Shown: in pieces, positions 1 through 10,520 of the stretch | How positions within the stretch are numbered: position 1 is the stretch's first letter | Layout of the letters: each line of letters begins with the position of its first letter | From: Ascidia mentula | Taxonomy: Eukaryota; Chordata; Ascidiacea; Phlebobranchia; Ascidiidae | Length of the DNA stretch: 64,000 nucleotides | Assembly: GCA_947561715.1 (NCBI GenBank) | Contig: OX387201.1 | Coordinates: forward strand, 21,280,001-21,344,000 | Direction of reading: 5' to 3' | Translations under genes and position numbers: made by a program | Notes under the pieces: generated by a model | The model's input: the letters and a program-made list of their open reading frames with translations, nothing else | Told to the model about the DNA's origin: nothing | The model's database searches: none

Positions 1-59
1 TCTGGTTAACCCATTGCCTTTAGTTTGAAACATACCAGCAGGTGGGGTTATTTTGCATA

Positions 60-400
60 TCTCGCTCCGACTTAAAAAAAAAGTGGTCGATACTGTCGGC
101 GTACGCCCCCGCTGCGGGACCGTGGGGTACGACTGCGTCTCGGGCCTCGCACCCAAAGGATCCGACCGAGTCTTGATGGCAACTCGGCCTCGTAGGCAAC
201 TTGCCTTCGCTATATCAAGGTTACTGTTGGAGTTAAAGAACTCCTTTACACAAGTCTGTGCGTCTTCTAAGTAGTCTAACTTCGACTAAACACACATCCA
301 CCAAGCTTCAAACCAGTTCAGAGTTGTTCATAAATCCGTTTATTGTTTATAATCCAGTAATATAATACAACACAGCACAGAAGTTTCTTCAAAACATGGA
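60..400 (-). repeat. Dispersed repeat, LTR-like piece
   Basis: Read on the minus strand, this stretch matches 18,070-18,400 and 32,950-33,290 on the plus strand with scattered substitutions. All three share an AATAAA-type signal next to a conserved 'acggatttatgaac' segment and a downstream GC-richer part. No coding sequence is convincing; the open frame at 53-274 runs through this repeat. The polyadenylation-like signal inside an otherwise non-coding repeat would suit a solo LTR, but no terminal repeat pair is seen, so the class is open. Confidence 0.55.
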
Positions 401-529
401 GAGTACTAAAGCAGAACCAACAGCCTAGACCCTTACACAGCAACAGTTAAAACACACTGATTTGGCAGGCGCTAGTCGCTCTGCTTATATAGTCTGCGGT
501 TGGCCACACGTATTGATACCCAATTTGGA

Positions 530-1060
530 GTTGTTGCGCAACTTTAATGCAACTTGAAGTTGGCCGATTTGGTCGATTACGTAAGTTATTTATATAGCTT
601 GATTATCTAAGTGCCCTAAATAGGTTGTTTATGTTTAGGTTAACTTTGTTTTCCGAATAACTAAAAGTAGTTATGTTTATTTAAGCTTTATTTATCATTT
701 GCGAAAGAAGTACTTGTCTTTAAATTTTGGCAAAGAAATGCCTATAATTATTTTAACTTGATTTAAGCAGTTAGTTTTGTTGCCTAAGTTACCTATATGG
801 CTTTATTTCCCAAATTACATGGTTTATAACACAACTATAATGTGGCTGCTTCTACCGGCTACAATTTTTTCACCTGTCGCCAGCTCGGCAAGTTTTTCCT
901 ATTAAATTGTTTATTGGACATCACAACTCGGACATGCGTTGAACGCGTGATTACAATGACTTTTGTTTTAACTCTCGGTCATAAGATAGTTACATACGCT
1001 TTGGGCTTTTTTAGTACATACATGTATTGAGCGGCGACAATACTCTAACCGCCTCACGAA
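530..1060 (+). repeat. Diverged third copy of the 9.4-9.87 kb block
   Basis: This segment aligns with 9,400-9,870 and 13,830-14,300 and, in reverse orientation, its right part with 17,800-18,070 and 32,690-32,950. It begins in a decayed version of the small exon seen at 9,306-9,452 (the 'cgatttggtcgattacgt' stretch is recognisable) and continues through the same downstream sequence to the 'gcggcgacaa' end. It is more diverged than the other copies and carries no intact reading frame. Confidence 0.6.
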
Positions 1061-1950
1061 CGTTCGATTTCCTTGGTTCACACGGGGCATGGTTAAACCA
1101 GCGCTTTAGACATGTTTGTTGGAAATATCATTCTTTCCGAACTAAAATAATTATTAAGGCATTGCACAGAGGTATTTTAAAAACAAGAAAACATCTTACA
1201 TAAACGAAACGTTTCGTTCACCACGTGCTGATAGACAATGGTAAACATGTCCTATAGTGTCGAAATCCACGGCCTTCAAACAAATCCCGCAAAAAAACTG
1301 ACGCTCTTTGTACGTAATAAGGTTTGTGCTATATTGAACCAAATATTGGAATTGCACTATTGCTTAGTCTCGTGAAAACGCAAGTTTAAGTAGCTACGCA
1401 AGAGCCGGGGAAATCCCCATCGTCCGTTCGTGACGTGTTAGAGTATCTACCGGAAAAAGTAGCCTAGGCCCAGACTCCTTTATTGCCCTAGCTGCGATTC
1501 CAGTGAACTAAATTACAAAGGATACGTTAAATTACTCTTCCCAAGCCTGAATCACGTTTTCCCAATTGTTAATTCGTTGCTTGTCATAAGCTGTCTTGAT
1601 TTTGTGATATCTTTTCAATTTGTGTTTATTCGAAAATGATATTTAGTTTTGTTTCAAAAAAACAATTTTGACGAAATGACAGAAGTTGGAAAACTTATCA
1701 AATTCGCGCATCTATTGGTTGGTCGTAACGTGCTCAATTTACAAACAGATATTAACTAAAATATTAAATCTTTAAATCAAATGTGTAAATCTCTGTTTTT
1801 AAAACTGCACGTATTTTAATTGCCAAAAAAATCGGCCCGGTGTTCAAGCCTAATTTTATTTCTATTTGTTTAAAAACCCCTACCGGCATCGTTAAAGTTT
1901 CGGTCTTGGTGACCGCTGCGGAAGAAAAAAAATGGCGGAAGTTTTGTTTT
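1061..1950. other. Intergenic, no feature recognised
   Basis: No coding exon, RNA gene or repeat shared with the rest of the window was recognised here. The right edge holds the 3' flank of the NACHT-LRR gene. Confidence 0.4.
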
Positions 1951-1961
1951 TGTTAAACTTA

Positions 1962-1968
1962 TTTATTT
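1962..1968 (-). promoter_or_regulatory. Polyadenylation signal of the NACHT-LRR gene
   Basis: AATAAA lies on the minus strand about 70 bases past the predicted stop codon at 2,036-2,038, a normal distance for a polyadenylation signal. The inference rests only on sequence and position. Confidence 0.45.
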
Positions 1969-2035
1969 TTGAGGAATCACGAAAACACAAATAATTATGA
2001 GGAACATGAGGTAGTTTTTGTGTTGAGCTTCTGCT

Positions 2036-5000
2036 TTAATCCGAACCACTGGAGTCAGAATCGGAGTTGGGGAGGATCTGTCCACCCAAATCCCAAACTT
2101 CCGGCTGAAAAGTCACAAAAGTTTTGATTTTATTAATATTTACAAATAAATATTTTAAATTAAATCCTCACAGGATCTTCCATATTCCCAAGTGCGTCCT
2201 CCACCATCTTAATCGAATCCGGATCCAATTCGCACCAACGCAGATCCAACCTCCCCCCAACCTTCAGTAAAATCCCACAAATTTTTTTGACATCTTCTCT
2301 TCGATGAAAGTCGTTTCCATCCAGGCCGAGATATGCCACCTGTTTGAAAATATAAATATTGTTTGTAGGAAATGTTTTGATTCTCTTTAAACCAGGAATA
2401 AACAAATATTAAAAGTGGAAAAAAGTAAAAAATACACAAACAAAATTATTCCCAAAACCACAATAAAAATATTTTATGTCATTTTTCTTAAAATCGAAAA
2501 CTTTGGTAAAAAATGCTTTTATTCAAATAAAAACTTATTCCGAAAATAAACAAAAACCGAACAAACCCCGTATTCCATTCTTTTTATTGCTTCACAAATA
2601 ATATTTAAATCTTCGGAGTTCAGGTCGCAATCCCCCAGCCCCAGCTTCAAATCGTTTCTTGTAACTTTTGGTAAAAATTCCGCCAAAACCTCAAGGATTG
2701 AGTGAAGTCGGGTGAAGGAAAAATTCAACATCCGAGGACAAAACCTGGCGAGTTTTTCTAGATGGCATTTTTGGATTTCCTTCAAATCCAGAAATAAATC
2801 TGAAACAAAACAGAAGCAAGCTTATTAAAAAAGCAGAAGTCTGGTTTCCAGTTTTAATAAAATCACTTAAAACAAAACTTACTTTATTCTTGCACAGAAT
2901 TCCCCACGTTTAAGTCGGATTTAATCAACACAAAAACCAACAAATCAATCCAATATAAAACGTTTAAATTATCAGAAAATATAAAAATTACACGACAGAA
3001 ATAAACACGACCTTCCTTTACAAGATTTTTTTAGCAACTGAAAAAAACTGCACTGAGTGTTCGGTTCAAACAATGACTGTGTGACGTAACAAACCCACCC
3101 ATTGTTACATAAATAAATGTAATGTTTACAAACACGCATTAAACTGTTGGCATTCATATCATTTACTCACTCAGTAGATCGTATTCCCTGGGTTGAGATT
3201 TGAGATATTTTGAAAGCGCATCCAATAATTTCGCACTTTTGTCTGGAAAACAAGAAAGACCAACATTTGCAATGGAAATTGTAAAAATGCATTTGGTTGG
3301 ACGAATTATTTGCACTCATATATATTTTTACAAACACAGCCATTATTTGTTGAAGATTTGCGTTACCAAGTGAAGTGTAAAAAGCGCTTTGCACATCTAA
3401 CCGCAGTGCTGTGAAATTGTTGAGTTTAAATATGTTAATTCAAATAGCATACGCGAATGCGTATTTTTGTAATGTTATGAAGGCAAGACAATGACCGATA
3501 CATGAGAATAACACAAAGCAGATTTCATTGGTTTACTCCAACTTGTAGCCTGCTAGATTCACATTGAAGTTACGTTGGCATTTAGTTTTGGTCCAGTTTT
3601 GCAAGTTTTTGAAATATTTTGAGTTACTTGACCTTAACAGCTTAACTGGCAACATTAAATGCAACAAAACCTTTTTGTGGAATGCTGGGGAATGTCATCT
3701 TGCTAGCGGAACTAGTAGCACATCCAGGGTCCAAGTTGGTTTCAGTATTGTCACTTCTTGAAGCTGTCAGCAAAAAAGAAATTATGACACAAAACGCAGT
3801 AACATTTCATGCAATGGCATGATCGCCCCACTGCGCAGGTCCTTGCTTGGCGATCACAGCTAACGTATCGCGAATATTGTGTTTTCAGGCTTGGCAGCCC
3901 AGGCATTGCAGCCTAGCTGGATCAGCCACTTTTTCCTGACAAGTCGGAGCAAGATTTGAAAAATCAGGTGAGGTTTGAACTCATGACCATGGGCCAACCA
4001 ACGCTCTACCAACTGAGCTACAGGAGATCTATACCACTAATATTTCATGCAATGGCATGATTGGCAGTATCGCCAAGCAAGGAACTGTGCACTTGGGCGA
4101 TCATGCCATTGCATGAAATATTACTGCGTTATCTGATACGGTGGTAGAGATCCCCTACGTGTATGTGAAGGTTGCCTGGCAAGTTGTGCGCTTGCGCACC
4201 AGTGTCCCTTCGCCACAATATACCCCGTGAAACCACTGAGCTCATATAGCTCAGTTGGTAGAACGTTGGGCCTGGTCAGCCCAGGGTCGTGAGTTCAAAC
4301 CTCACCGGGAGCTTGATTTTTCAAATTTTGCTCCGACTTGTCAGGAAAAAGTGGCTGACCCAGCCAGGCAGCAATGCGTGGGTTGCCAAGCCTGCAAACC
4401 TTATGACACAAATTCTACAGATGAAGGAATGTACTTACAACTTTCCTTTCCAAGCAAGAGGCCACAAACAAATCGTCGCGTCATGTTCCAGTGTTTTTCT
4501 CCAACCAATGTATCAAGGAATTTGTCGAAGTCTTCATCTGGCATGAACAAGGAAATGTACGAAGCAGCAGAAAATTCCTGAATCATTTGGTGAACAAAGA
4601 AAAAACAAGAAGCTGCAACATCGAAAACTTTTCTTTCTGAAAACCACGAAAATTTTGGTAGTTTTATTATAACATCTTGTACTTTAAGATACTCCAGGCC
4701 CACATTTGAGAGTTCTTGGTGGGTAAATACAACAGTTTTACGAGTCATTCCATTAAATGCCATTCTGCCAAGTGCTTCTCTCAAAAAGTGTATACTACCC
4801 TTAGCATGCTCGGATGCATCGAGTTGTTGCAAAACAACATCAAATAAGCTTGTAATTGTGCCAAAACAGTTTTTGTCACCAAACAAACCAGCATACACAG
4901 CAAACTGCAAAAGTAATGGATTGTGACAAAAGTCTAGCATTTCTGGAGTTTCTTTAAGTTTTTCCCACAGTTCGTTTGCCTTTTCTACAGCAAAGAAATC

Positions 5001-6360
5001 AAATAGCTTCTTCGTGTTTTCTGTAGTAAGGTCACGGATATATATAGTGGGTTTTGGACGAAGTCCCACAGGAATGGAAAGCAGTGAATGAGGACGTGAT
5101 GTAAAGATCAATGATGATTTTTTGAACAGGGTTTTGCTGCAGAGATTAGCAACAAGCTGTTGAACTGTGAACGGAGTTTTATAATCTGTATTAATTCGCT
5201 TCATATTTTCTAATGACCATGTTGCCTGGTCCAGACCATCAAATACCAAAACACATTTTTCTTGGTTTTGTTTCATCCATTTAAATGCAGCATCAAGGTC
5301 AGTTTGCTTAACATCTGGAAACTGCCTATCAAGTAGGAGTTCTTGAAGTGTGAGTTTTTCATCTCCATAATCTAAATTCATGAAACTTAGGTGTAACACC
5401 AAATACCCGTCTTTGTTTTTTCTCAAAAGTTTCTTGGACAAAGTGGATTTCCCTGCACCAGCTGCGCCAATAATGGCAAGAAACTGATCACCACTTTCGA
5501 TTGTGGAAAGCAGCTCATCAAAAGTTATGCGCTCTCCTTTAACTTTATTTTCATTGTACCTTATTGTTGATGGCACAAACTCTTCACCTTTCTTGGTATC
5601 AATACCTTGGTAGAAATCACGTTTCTCCAGCTGTGGACAAACATCTGGGATTCCTTCTTCATTTAAACCAGAAAGAGGTGTGACAGACTTAATTTTGTCC
5701 TGTTCATGTTTGATGATTTCAATGGCTTCTCGCTGCTTTTTGTCTGCAGACAGAAATATAACTAGAGACAAGTAATTATGGCTCACTAGACATTATCATA
5801 TGGAAGCATTCGGGCATTATTGTCAGACATTATCTAGGTAAATATTTTAAATGCAGTAAAGAGGATGAAACAGCTTACTTTCATCTGCTTGTTCACCTTC
5901 GTTTGATGGACCTGCAAAAATTCACACTAATCTGACTTTAAGGGTATAATATCGGCCTGGAGTATTGTAGTTGTTTATTATTATTGGTTGATTGACAATG
6001 CCCTGAACTGCAGCAATGCTACCAGTTATGGTTGCTCCCGGTGCTGATATGTGCTGTGTGGAATCTGATTCAAAGTTAATATCTTGTTAGTGCCTGAAAT
6101 ATCATTTGTACATTACTTGCCTAAAAATAAAAATTTCATTTTAGTTAGGCTACTTTAATTAAAAAGTCACTATGCATGATACATTCCCAATAAAGCTAAG
6201 GTTTAGTATGAGGCATAATTGATTTTAGTAACTTTCCACTCAGTTTTATGTAATAAAGGAGAGAATAACACATTAGACCTGCTTTCTGTTGGACAACTTT
6301 CGAACCAGATTCTGAAATTGTTGTAGTCATTCTTCTTCTCTTGCTTTCTGACTCCGTCAT
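2036..6360 (-). CDS. NACHT-LRR (NLR-like) innate immune receptor
   Basis: Eight minus-strand exons join in phase: 6,360-6,279 (start MTESESKRRR), 6,064-6,023 (or to 5,957), 5,911-5,879, 5,743-4,439, 3,242-3,171, 2,799-2,567, 2,339-2,172, 2,104-2,036. They give about 667 aa, or 689 aa with the longer exon 2. The 1,305-base exon is a NACHT ATPase: Walker A GAAGAGKST, Walker B VLVFDGLD, sensor-like FTSRP, then the winged-helix region. Later exons carry leucine-rich repeats (LKLGLGDCDLNSEDL, YLGLDGNDF, LDLRWCELD). The protein ends in an acidic SDSDSSGSD tail. NLRs are cytosolic sensors that oligomerise through NACHT; the ligand cannot be read. No death, CARD or pyrin domain was recognised at the N-terminus, which instead has a short Gly/Asn-rich, beta-prone segment. 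There are few LRRs for the family. The end of exon 2 is uncertain. Confidence 0.85.
3794..4130. mobile_element. Foldback/TIR element containing an inverted SINE
   Basis: Arms at 3,794-3,854 and 4,069-4,130 are inverted copies of each other over about 60 bases with few mismatches; both outer ends read AACGCAGTAA inward. A second partial arm copy lies at about 4,038-4,065. Between the arms is a reverse-oriented tRNA-derived SINE. The element sits in the long intron after the NACHT exon. No clear target-site duplication was seen. A shortened relative with the same ACATTACTGCGTT end lies in an intron of both cathepsin copies (about 42,318-42,391 and 51,165-51,235). Confidence 0.65.
3880..4026 (-). 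mobile_element. tRNA-derived SINE, minus strand
   Basis: On the minus strand a tRNA-like head is followed by a body also found at 4,320-4,400. The head has an A-box-like TAGCTCAGTTGGTAGAGC and a B-box-like GAGTTCAAACCTCAC. It lies inside the foldback element and is inverted relative to the neighbouring SINE. Confidence 0.65.
4247..4406 (+). mobile_element. tRNA-derived SINE, plus strand
   Basis: The first ~70 bases fold as a tRNA cloverleaf: D arm with TAGCTCAGTTGGTAGA, an anticodon loop CTGGTCA (GGT, Thr-like) and a perfect five-pair T stem around TTCAAAC. The acceptor stem is weak. It continues into a tRNA-unrelated body (4,320-4,406) shared with the inverted copy at 3,880-3,950, so it is read as a SINE rather than a functional tRNA gene. 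Its 3' end reaches the intron boundary of the NACHT exon. Confidence 0.65.
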
Positions 6361-8640
6361 GATGTTTGTCGGCAATGTCCCTCTTTCGAAAACAAATGCA
6401 GCAACTTGTCACAATTTTTGAAAGCTTTTCACTGTAAACAAACATAAATGCAGCTCACAGAAATCATTTCTTTAATCCAAGCTCAAACTACAAAACAAAA
6501 CCTCAGTACAGATTAATCTTGCAACTCTTTAAAACCAAAGAAAGTCTGCATAAACTTATTTATGTAAATAAAACACAAAGATATTTCGTTGGTACTCCAG
6601 CGCAATCCTTTCACCCTGCTTGTGACATTGTGACCTCTGTAACCCAGTTATCGTTGCGCAGGCGACTGTAGACGCTACCGCTTTGTGGCACTATTGAGCA
6701 AACATTTAAAAAATTCGGGTGTTGTGGTCTGTTTAGATCAGTTAAATAATTAAATTGGTCTTTAATCAGGTTTTAAGCAAGCTTGTGTGCTTTCACCAAA
6801 AACAGATTTACTAAAATTAAGAGAATAAAAGAAATGGGCTGAGACATCCAAAAAATAGAAAACATAAAAATTTTTGGAATATAGGTCTGGCCTTTTTTTC
6901 AGAATTTAAATTTGTGTTAAATTTCAGGCAATTTGGCTGAAAACGAATTGGAATAGGATCCTTATATCCTAAATTAATTTCTGCTCTGGTTATCCTGGCT
7001 ACTATTGTCTACTATATTTTCTACTTGCAATATGGTTCAGACCCATTCCTATGCTCATAATTCATGCTTCAATACATTTGGATTTTCGAATATGATCCTG
7101 GTATGTCTGGGGTAAACGTGACAAAAACATGTTGTTTCATGAAGGACCTGAACTCTGTCTTCACCTGGTTTACGATTTGTTTAATGAAGACTCGTAATGG
7201 AGAAACTAAACGCGCGCTCGACGTTTGGCGTCATAGCTGACAAACAAAATTAATCTGCACTCCAGGTTCTAGGCAACTTTAAGGTGAAGTAAACCACGAT
7301 TTTCGGACGTGTATCGTCTCGCCCCACATATAATTTTCGATGGCTAACACTTTTATATGATGACGTATCTTTTTCAACTGTTTTTGCGCACGGATATCGA
7401 AGCACCACTAGTTCAAATCCAGTGCGAATTTAATTGCTTTCAATGTCAGACCGATGTTAACTGCGAGTTCTCTGATTTGAAGATTTGCTTGAACCCACAC
7501 AACGCAAGTGGTAACTGATCAAGCCTACTATTCGTGGTTAAGACGATATTTTGTCTCATTCTGCATTTATTGTTGTTGTAATTGTTACCAAGAGGGATGT
7601 TAGTTACTTTGAACGCGGGTTACTCGACCGCCTACGAGGTAGCAGCATGATTTTTTTACACGTAAAAGTCCATAGGCTGACCTTTCTAACGATATCAAAA
7701 CTATGAGAAAAAAACATATTAATAATCGGTTATGAATATTATATGCCTATTATGACATAACTCTAAGCAACGACGTTTGCCGCTGAAATCCTTCAAAACA
7801 AATATTCTCCTGCCTTAATTCTATTAAATAAAACCAAATTTGGCCTTCTAAAAAACGCGAACATTGTCAAACTTGCAAAACAAAAACCATACCACACTTA
7901 TTTTCCCATGTTTTCCGCACACCACGAACACATTTCGGCCATAAAACCTTGCACAAACGTATGCCGCTGCATTTTTAACCAACAACCTTACACACTCCTG
8001 CTATCAAATAAAATCAAATTTGGCCTTCTAACAAAACGCGAACCTTCTTTAATTGGACAAATAGTGACCATACCCACCTTGCGCCCTTGAACGCTATAGA
8101 GCAACACGCGAATCGAACACGTTGCCAACGCGAACCCCATGCTTTTAACAAATGGCGCTTTCTTGCTATACGAAAGCACAGCTTAAGCAAGCGATTTAAC
8201 TTCTGTATAGATGACGAAAGCAACCTTGACTTTTCTTACTTAGCTGGGCTGATCCCTCCAAGACCAACAAGTCACAGTTTTTGCGAGTGAGAAGCCTTCA
8301 GCAAACATAGGCAGTTCGCCACTTACGTCACAACCACCGTCTGCGTATTGTTAACCTTCCAAACAGTTTACGCTTTTGAGTGAGAAATTGCTTCAGTTGT
8401 ATGGATTCACCAGTGAGTAACCAAGCATGTCAAAGTGTGGTACCACGCCTTACTTATTACGTCACAATAAAAGTAATCACTGCCTCAAACTATGTATAAC
8501 TGATGTGGGCCCAGATCACAACAAACAAACTTCTACGCGTTTCTTTTCTCAGCATTGTGGCTCAAATTTCAACTCGGGCTATTTCTTAAAATCATGCTTG
8601 GAGAACATCTTTTAAACTTGTTTGTGATAAAGGTTTGCTT
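6361..8640. other. Intergenic, no feature recognised
   Basis: This 2.3 kb between the NLR start and the first duplicated block holds only short, overlapping open frames with no splice-supported coding pattern. It presumably includes the NLR promoter. A short stretch at 7,870-8,050 is weakly similar to 7,790-7,860 (a 'caaatttggccttcta' stretch appears twice), a small local repeat. Confidence 0.4.
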
Positions 8641-8649
8641 GCTGCAATC

Positions 8650-10200
8650 TTCACTTGAGAATGAATAAAGGAATCAAGACGCTTTCACAAAGTAACAGTT
8701 TCCTCATAAATTCTGCCCAAGTGAACGGCTGTGAATTTAGTTCCGCATTTTCGTTGAGCTCTGAGAGAGGAAATTGCCGAATATTCGGTTTCGGCCGAAT
8801 ATAAAAATAGCTGTTTCGGTGCATCACTAGTATTTGCACTGCATTGTTCGTAGTCCGACCTTTTAAACCACATCAACACATACAAATTCCAACCAAGGTT
8901 GTTTGTTATTTAGGACATGATAACGTACATGTTTGCACAATAACCTCACCTTAGGCTGAGTGCTTGATTTGTTGATTCAAATAGTATGTTGTACCTTAAA
9001 ACCGCTAAAAATATTCTTTCACTCGTCACGCATCACTGTTCACAAAACGTGCTTCGTATGGATCAGTGTTCTGGCGACGGTTATCAAGCATCTCTCGAAA
9101 CAAGCCAACAGAATACAAACCAACATTAACGTATGTTTGGTTTGGTTTACCAGATAAGAAATAAACCAACGTCAGACAACTGCACCACAGATGAACTGGT
9201 AATGCTCGTTAATGGTAAGAATTCTCTGCAACATATTTTGGTTGTTTGTTTCTTTGTCTTTTCCTGAAGTTATTTCACAATCATTTCTACATTTATTATA
9301 TTTAGATCCAACTACAGTTAAATATTGACGACGTGAACGCTGACCCCGTGATTTTTAAAGGGGTGGATGACTACCAAATACACATTATTGCGCAACTTGA
9401 ACTTGCTCACCGATTTGGTCGATTACGTCAGTTATTTATAATGCTACATTACGTAAGTGTCCCAAATACGTTGTTTTATGTTGAAATCCAAGTCTTTGTT
9501 TTCCGATTAACTGAAAGTAGTTATGTTTATTTTAGCTTTATTTATCATTTGCGAAACAAGTATTTGTGTTTAAATTAACGTTATTATTATTTGCCAAAGA
9601 AGTACCTATGTTTAATGTAACTATTTACGTAGTTAGTTTGGTTGCCTAAGTTAACTATATCGCTTGATTGCCTACATAACATGGTTTATAACACAGCTAT
9701 AATGTCGCTGCATCTACTGGCTAGCACTTTTTCACCCATGTCGTTTCGTTTGACATCACAACTTGGGCATTCATTGAACGGGTGATTATAATGATTTGGT
9801 TTTAACTCTCAGGCACAACAAAGTTGTGTTTTTTTGTATGCACATATGTTGTGCGGCGACACTAGACATAGACCATGTCTCTGTACATCAGCGCCATATG
9901 GTTTGAAGCAAATTCTTTTGCAAACAAGTGACTCTTACTTAGATAAGTAAACTCCCTTTCGTTAAATAACCTTCTGCCAAACGGCGTTTTCCATAATAGC
10001 GATAATCTCATGTTAAAAGTGAATCTTGATACTTCTTGGTGCAATGAATAGACATTGCTATGCGTATGTTAAAATACTATTTTATGTTTCTGTTGCTGTC
10101 AGGCATATTGTATTTCGATAACATCACGTGATTTCACAAGCGGTGTTACCGTTATTTTTTCGTTTTCTTGGCGTTAGTTGTGTGCTGTACCTGTATCATT
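8650..10200 (+). repeat. Duplicated block, copy 1
   Basis: This block aligns over most of its length with 12,960-14,590 at high identity, with small indels. It carries the exon-like pieces described at 9,306-9,452 and a stretch (9,690-9,860) recurring as a dispersed repeat. A 60-codon open frame on the minus strand is retained in both copies (9,862-10,044 and 14,290-14,472), though no splice or domain evidence supports it as a gene. Confidence 0.75.
9306..9452 (+). pseudogene. Broken copy of the 13.7 kb exon
   Basis: The exon ends in a good donor (TAC|GTAAGT) and encodes most of the same product as 13,724-13,875 (ADPVIFKGVDDYQIH, then RFGRLRQLF). A five-base deletion just after the acceptor shifts the frame relative to the upstream phase. 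The preceding exon counterpart near 9,030-9,130 is also altered. This copy is judged non-functional. Confidence 0.5.
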
Positions 10201-10246
10201 ACCCTGAGAAAGCGTTGTTGGATAACAGGCGAAACGTCGGTGAATA
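10198..10246 (+). ncRNA. Degenerate hammerhead-like motif
   Basis: CTGAGAA (10,204-10,210) replaces the hammerhead box CTGATGA. It is followed by a hairpin (TTGTT...AACAG), then GAAAC and a GTC triplet at 10,236-10,238. The sequences outside the core can pair (TTACC with GGTGA), as stem I of a type I hammerhead would. Two core positions are changed, so activity is unlikely. The layout resembles the minimal hammerheads known from Penelope-like elements. Confidence 0.35.
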
Positions 10247-10520
10247 ACGTTTTTATATATGTGCCAGAAGAACAGACTGTTAAGATTCAATTACTATTGT
10301 GAAATACAATTACTAGTTTGTAAGTGGAGTTACACGGTCGGCTGCTTTGGTTTACAACAAATTGACGAATTAATGCAAATCTGAATGTGCTGAAGTCATT
10401 GTATGCGTTTTTATGTTTGTATATTTTCGTTGTGTTTGTTACATTACCTACTTTGAGTCAGCTTTTAAGTTGAGTGGTTGAATTGTGCTTGGAGACAACG
10501 CAGCATTTTGAAACCAAGAG

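Noticed and set aside
4247..4320. Functional tRNA-Thr gene
   Set aside because: The acceptor stem is weak and the sequence continues into a SINE body that has a second, inverted copy nearby.
4255..4581. 108-aa plus-strand open frame
   Set aside because: Its first half is the tRNA-derived SINE and the rest runs antisense through the NACHT exon.
7380..7440. tRNA-like B-box (AGTTCAAATCC)
   Set aside because: No A-box or paired arms around it.
9862..10044. 60-aa minus-strand frame retained in both tandem copies
   Set aside because: Retention is explained by recent duplication; no start context, splice site or domain supports it.
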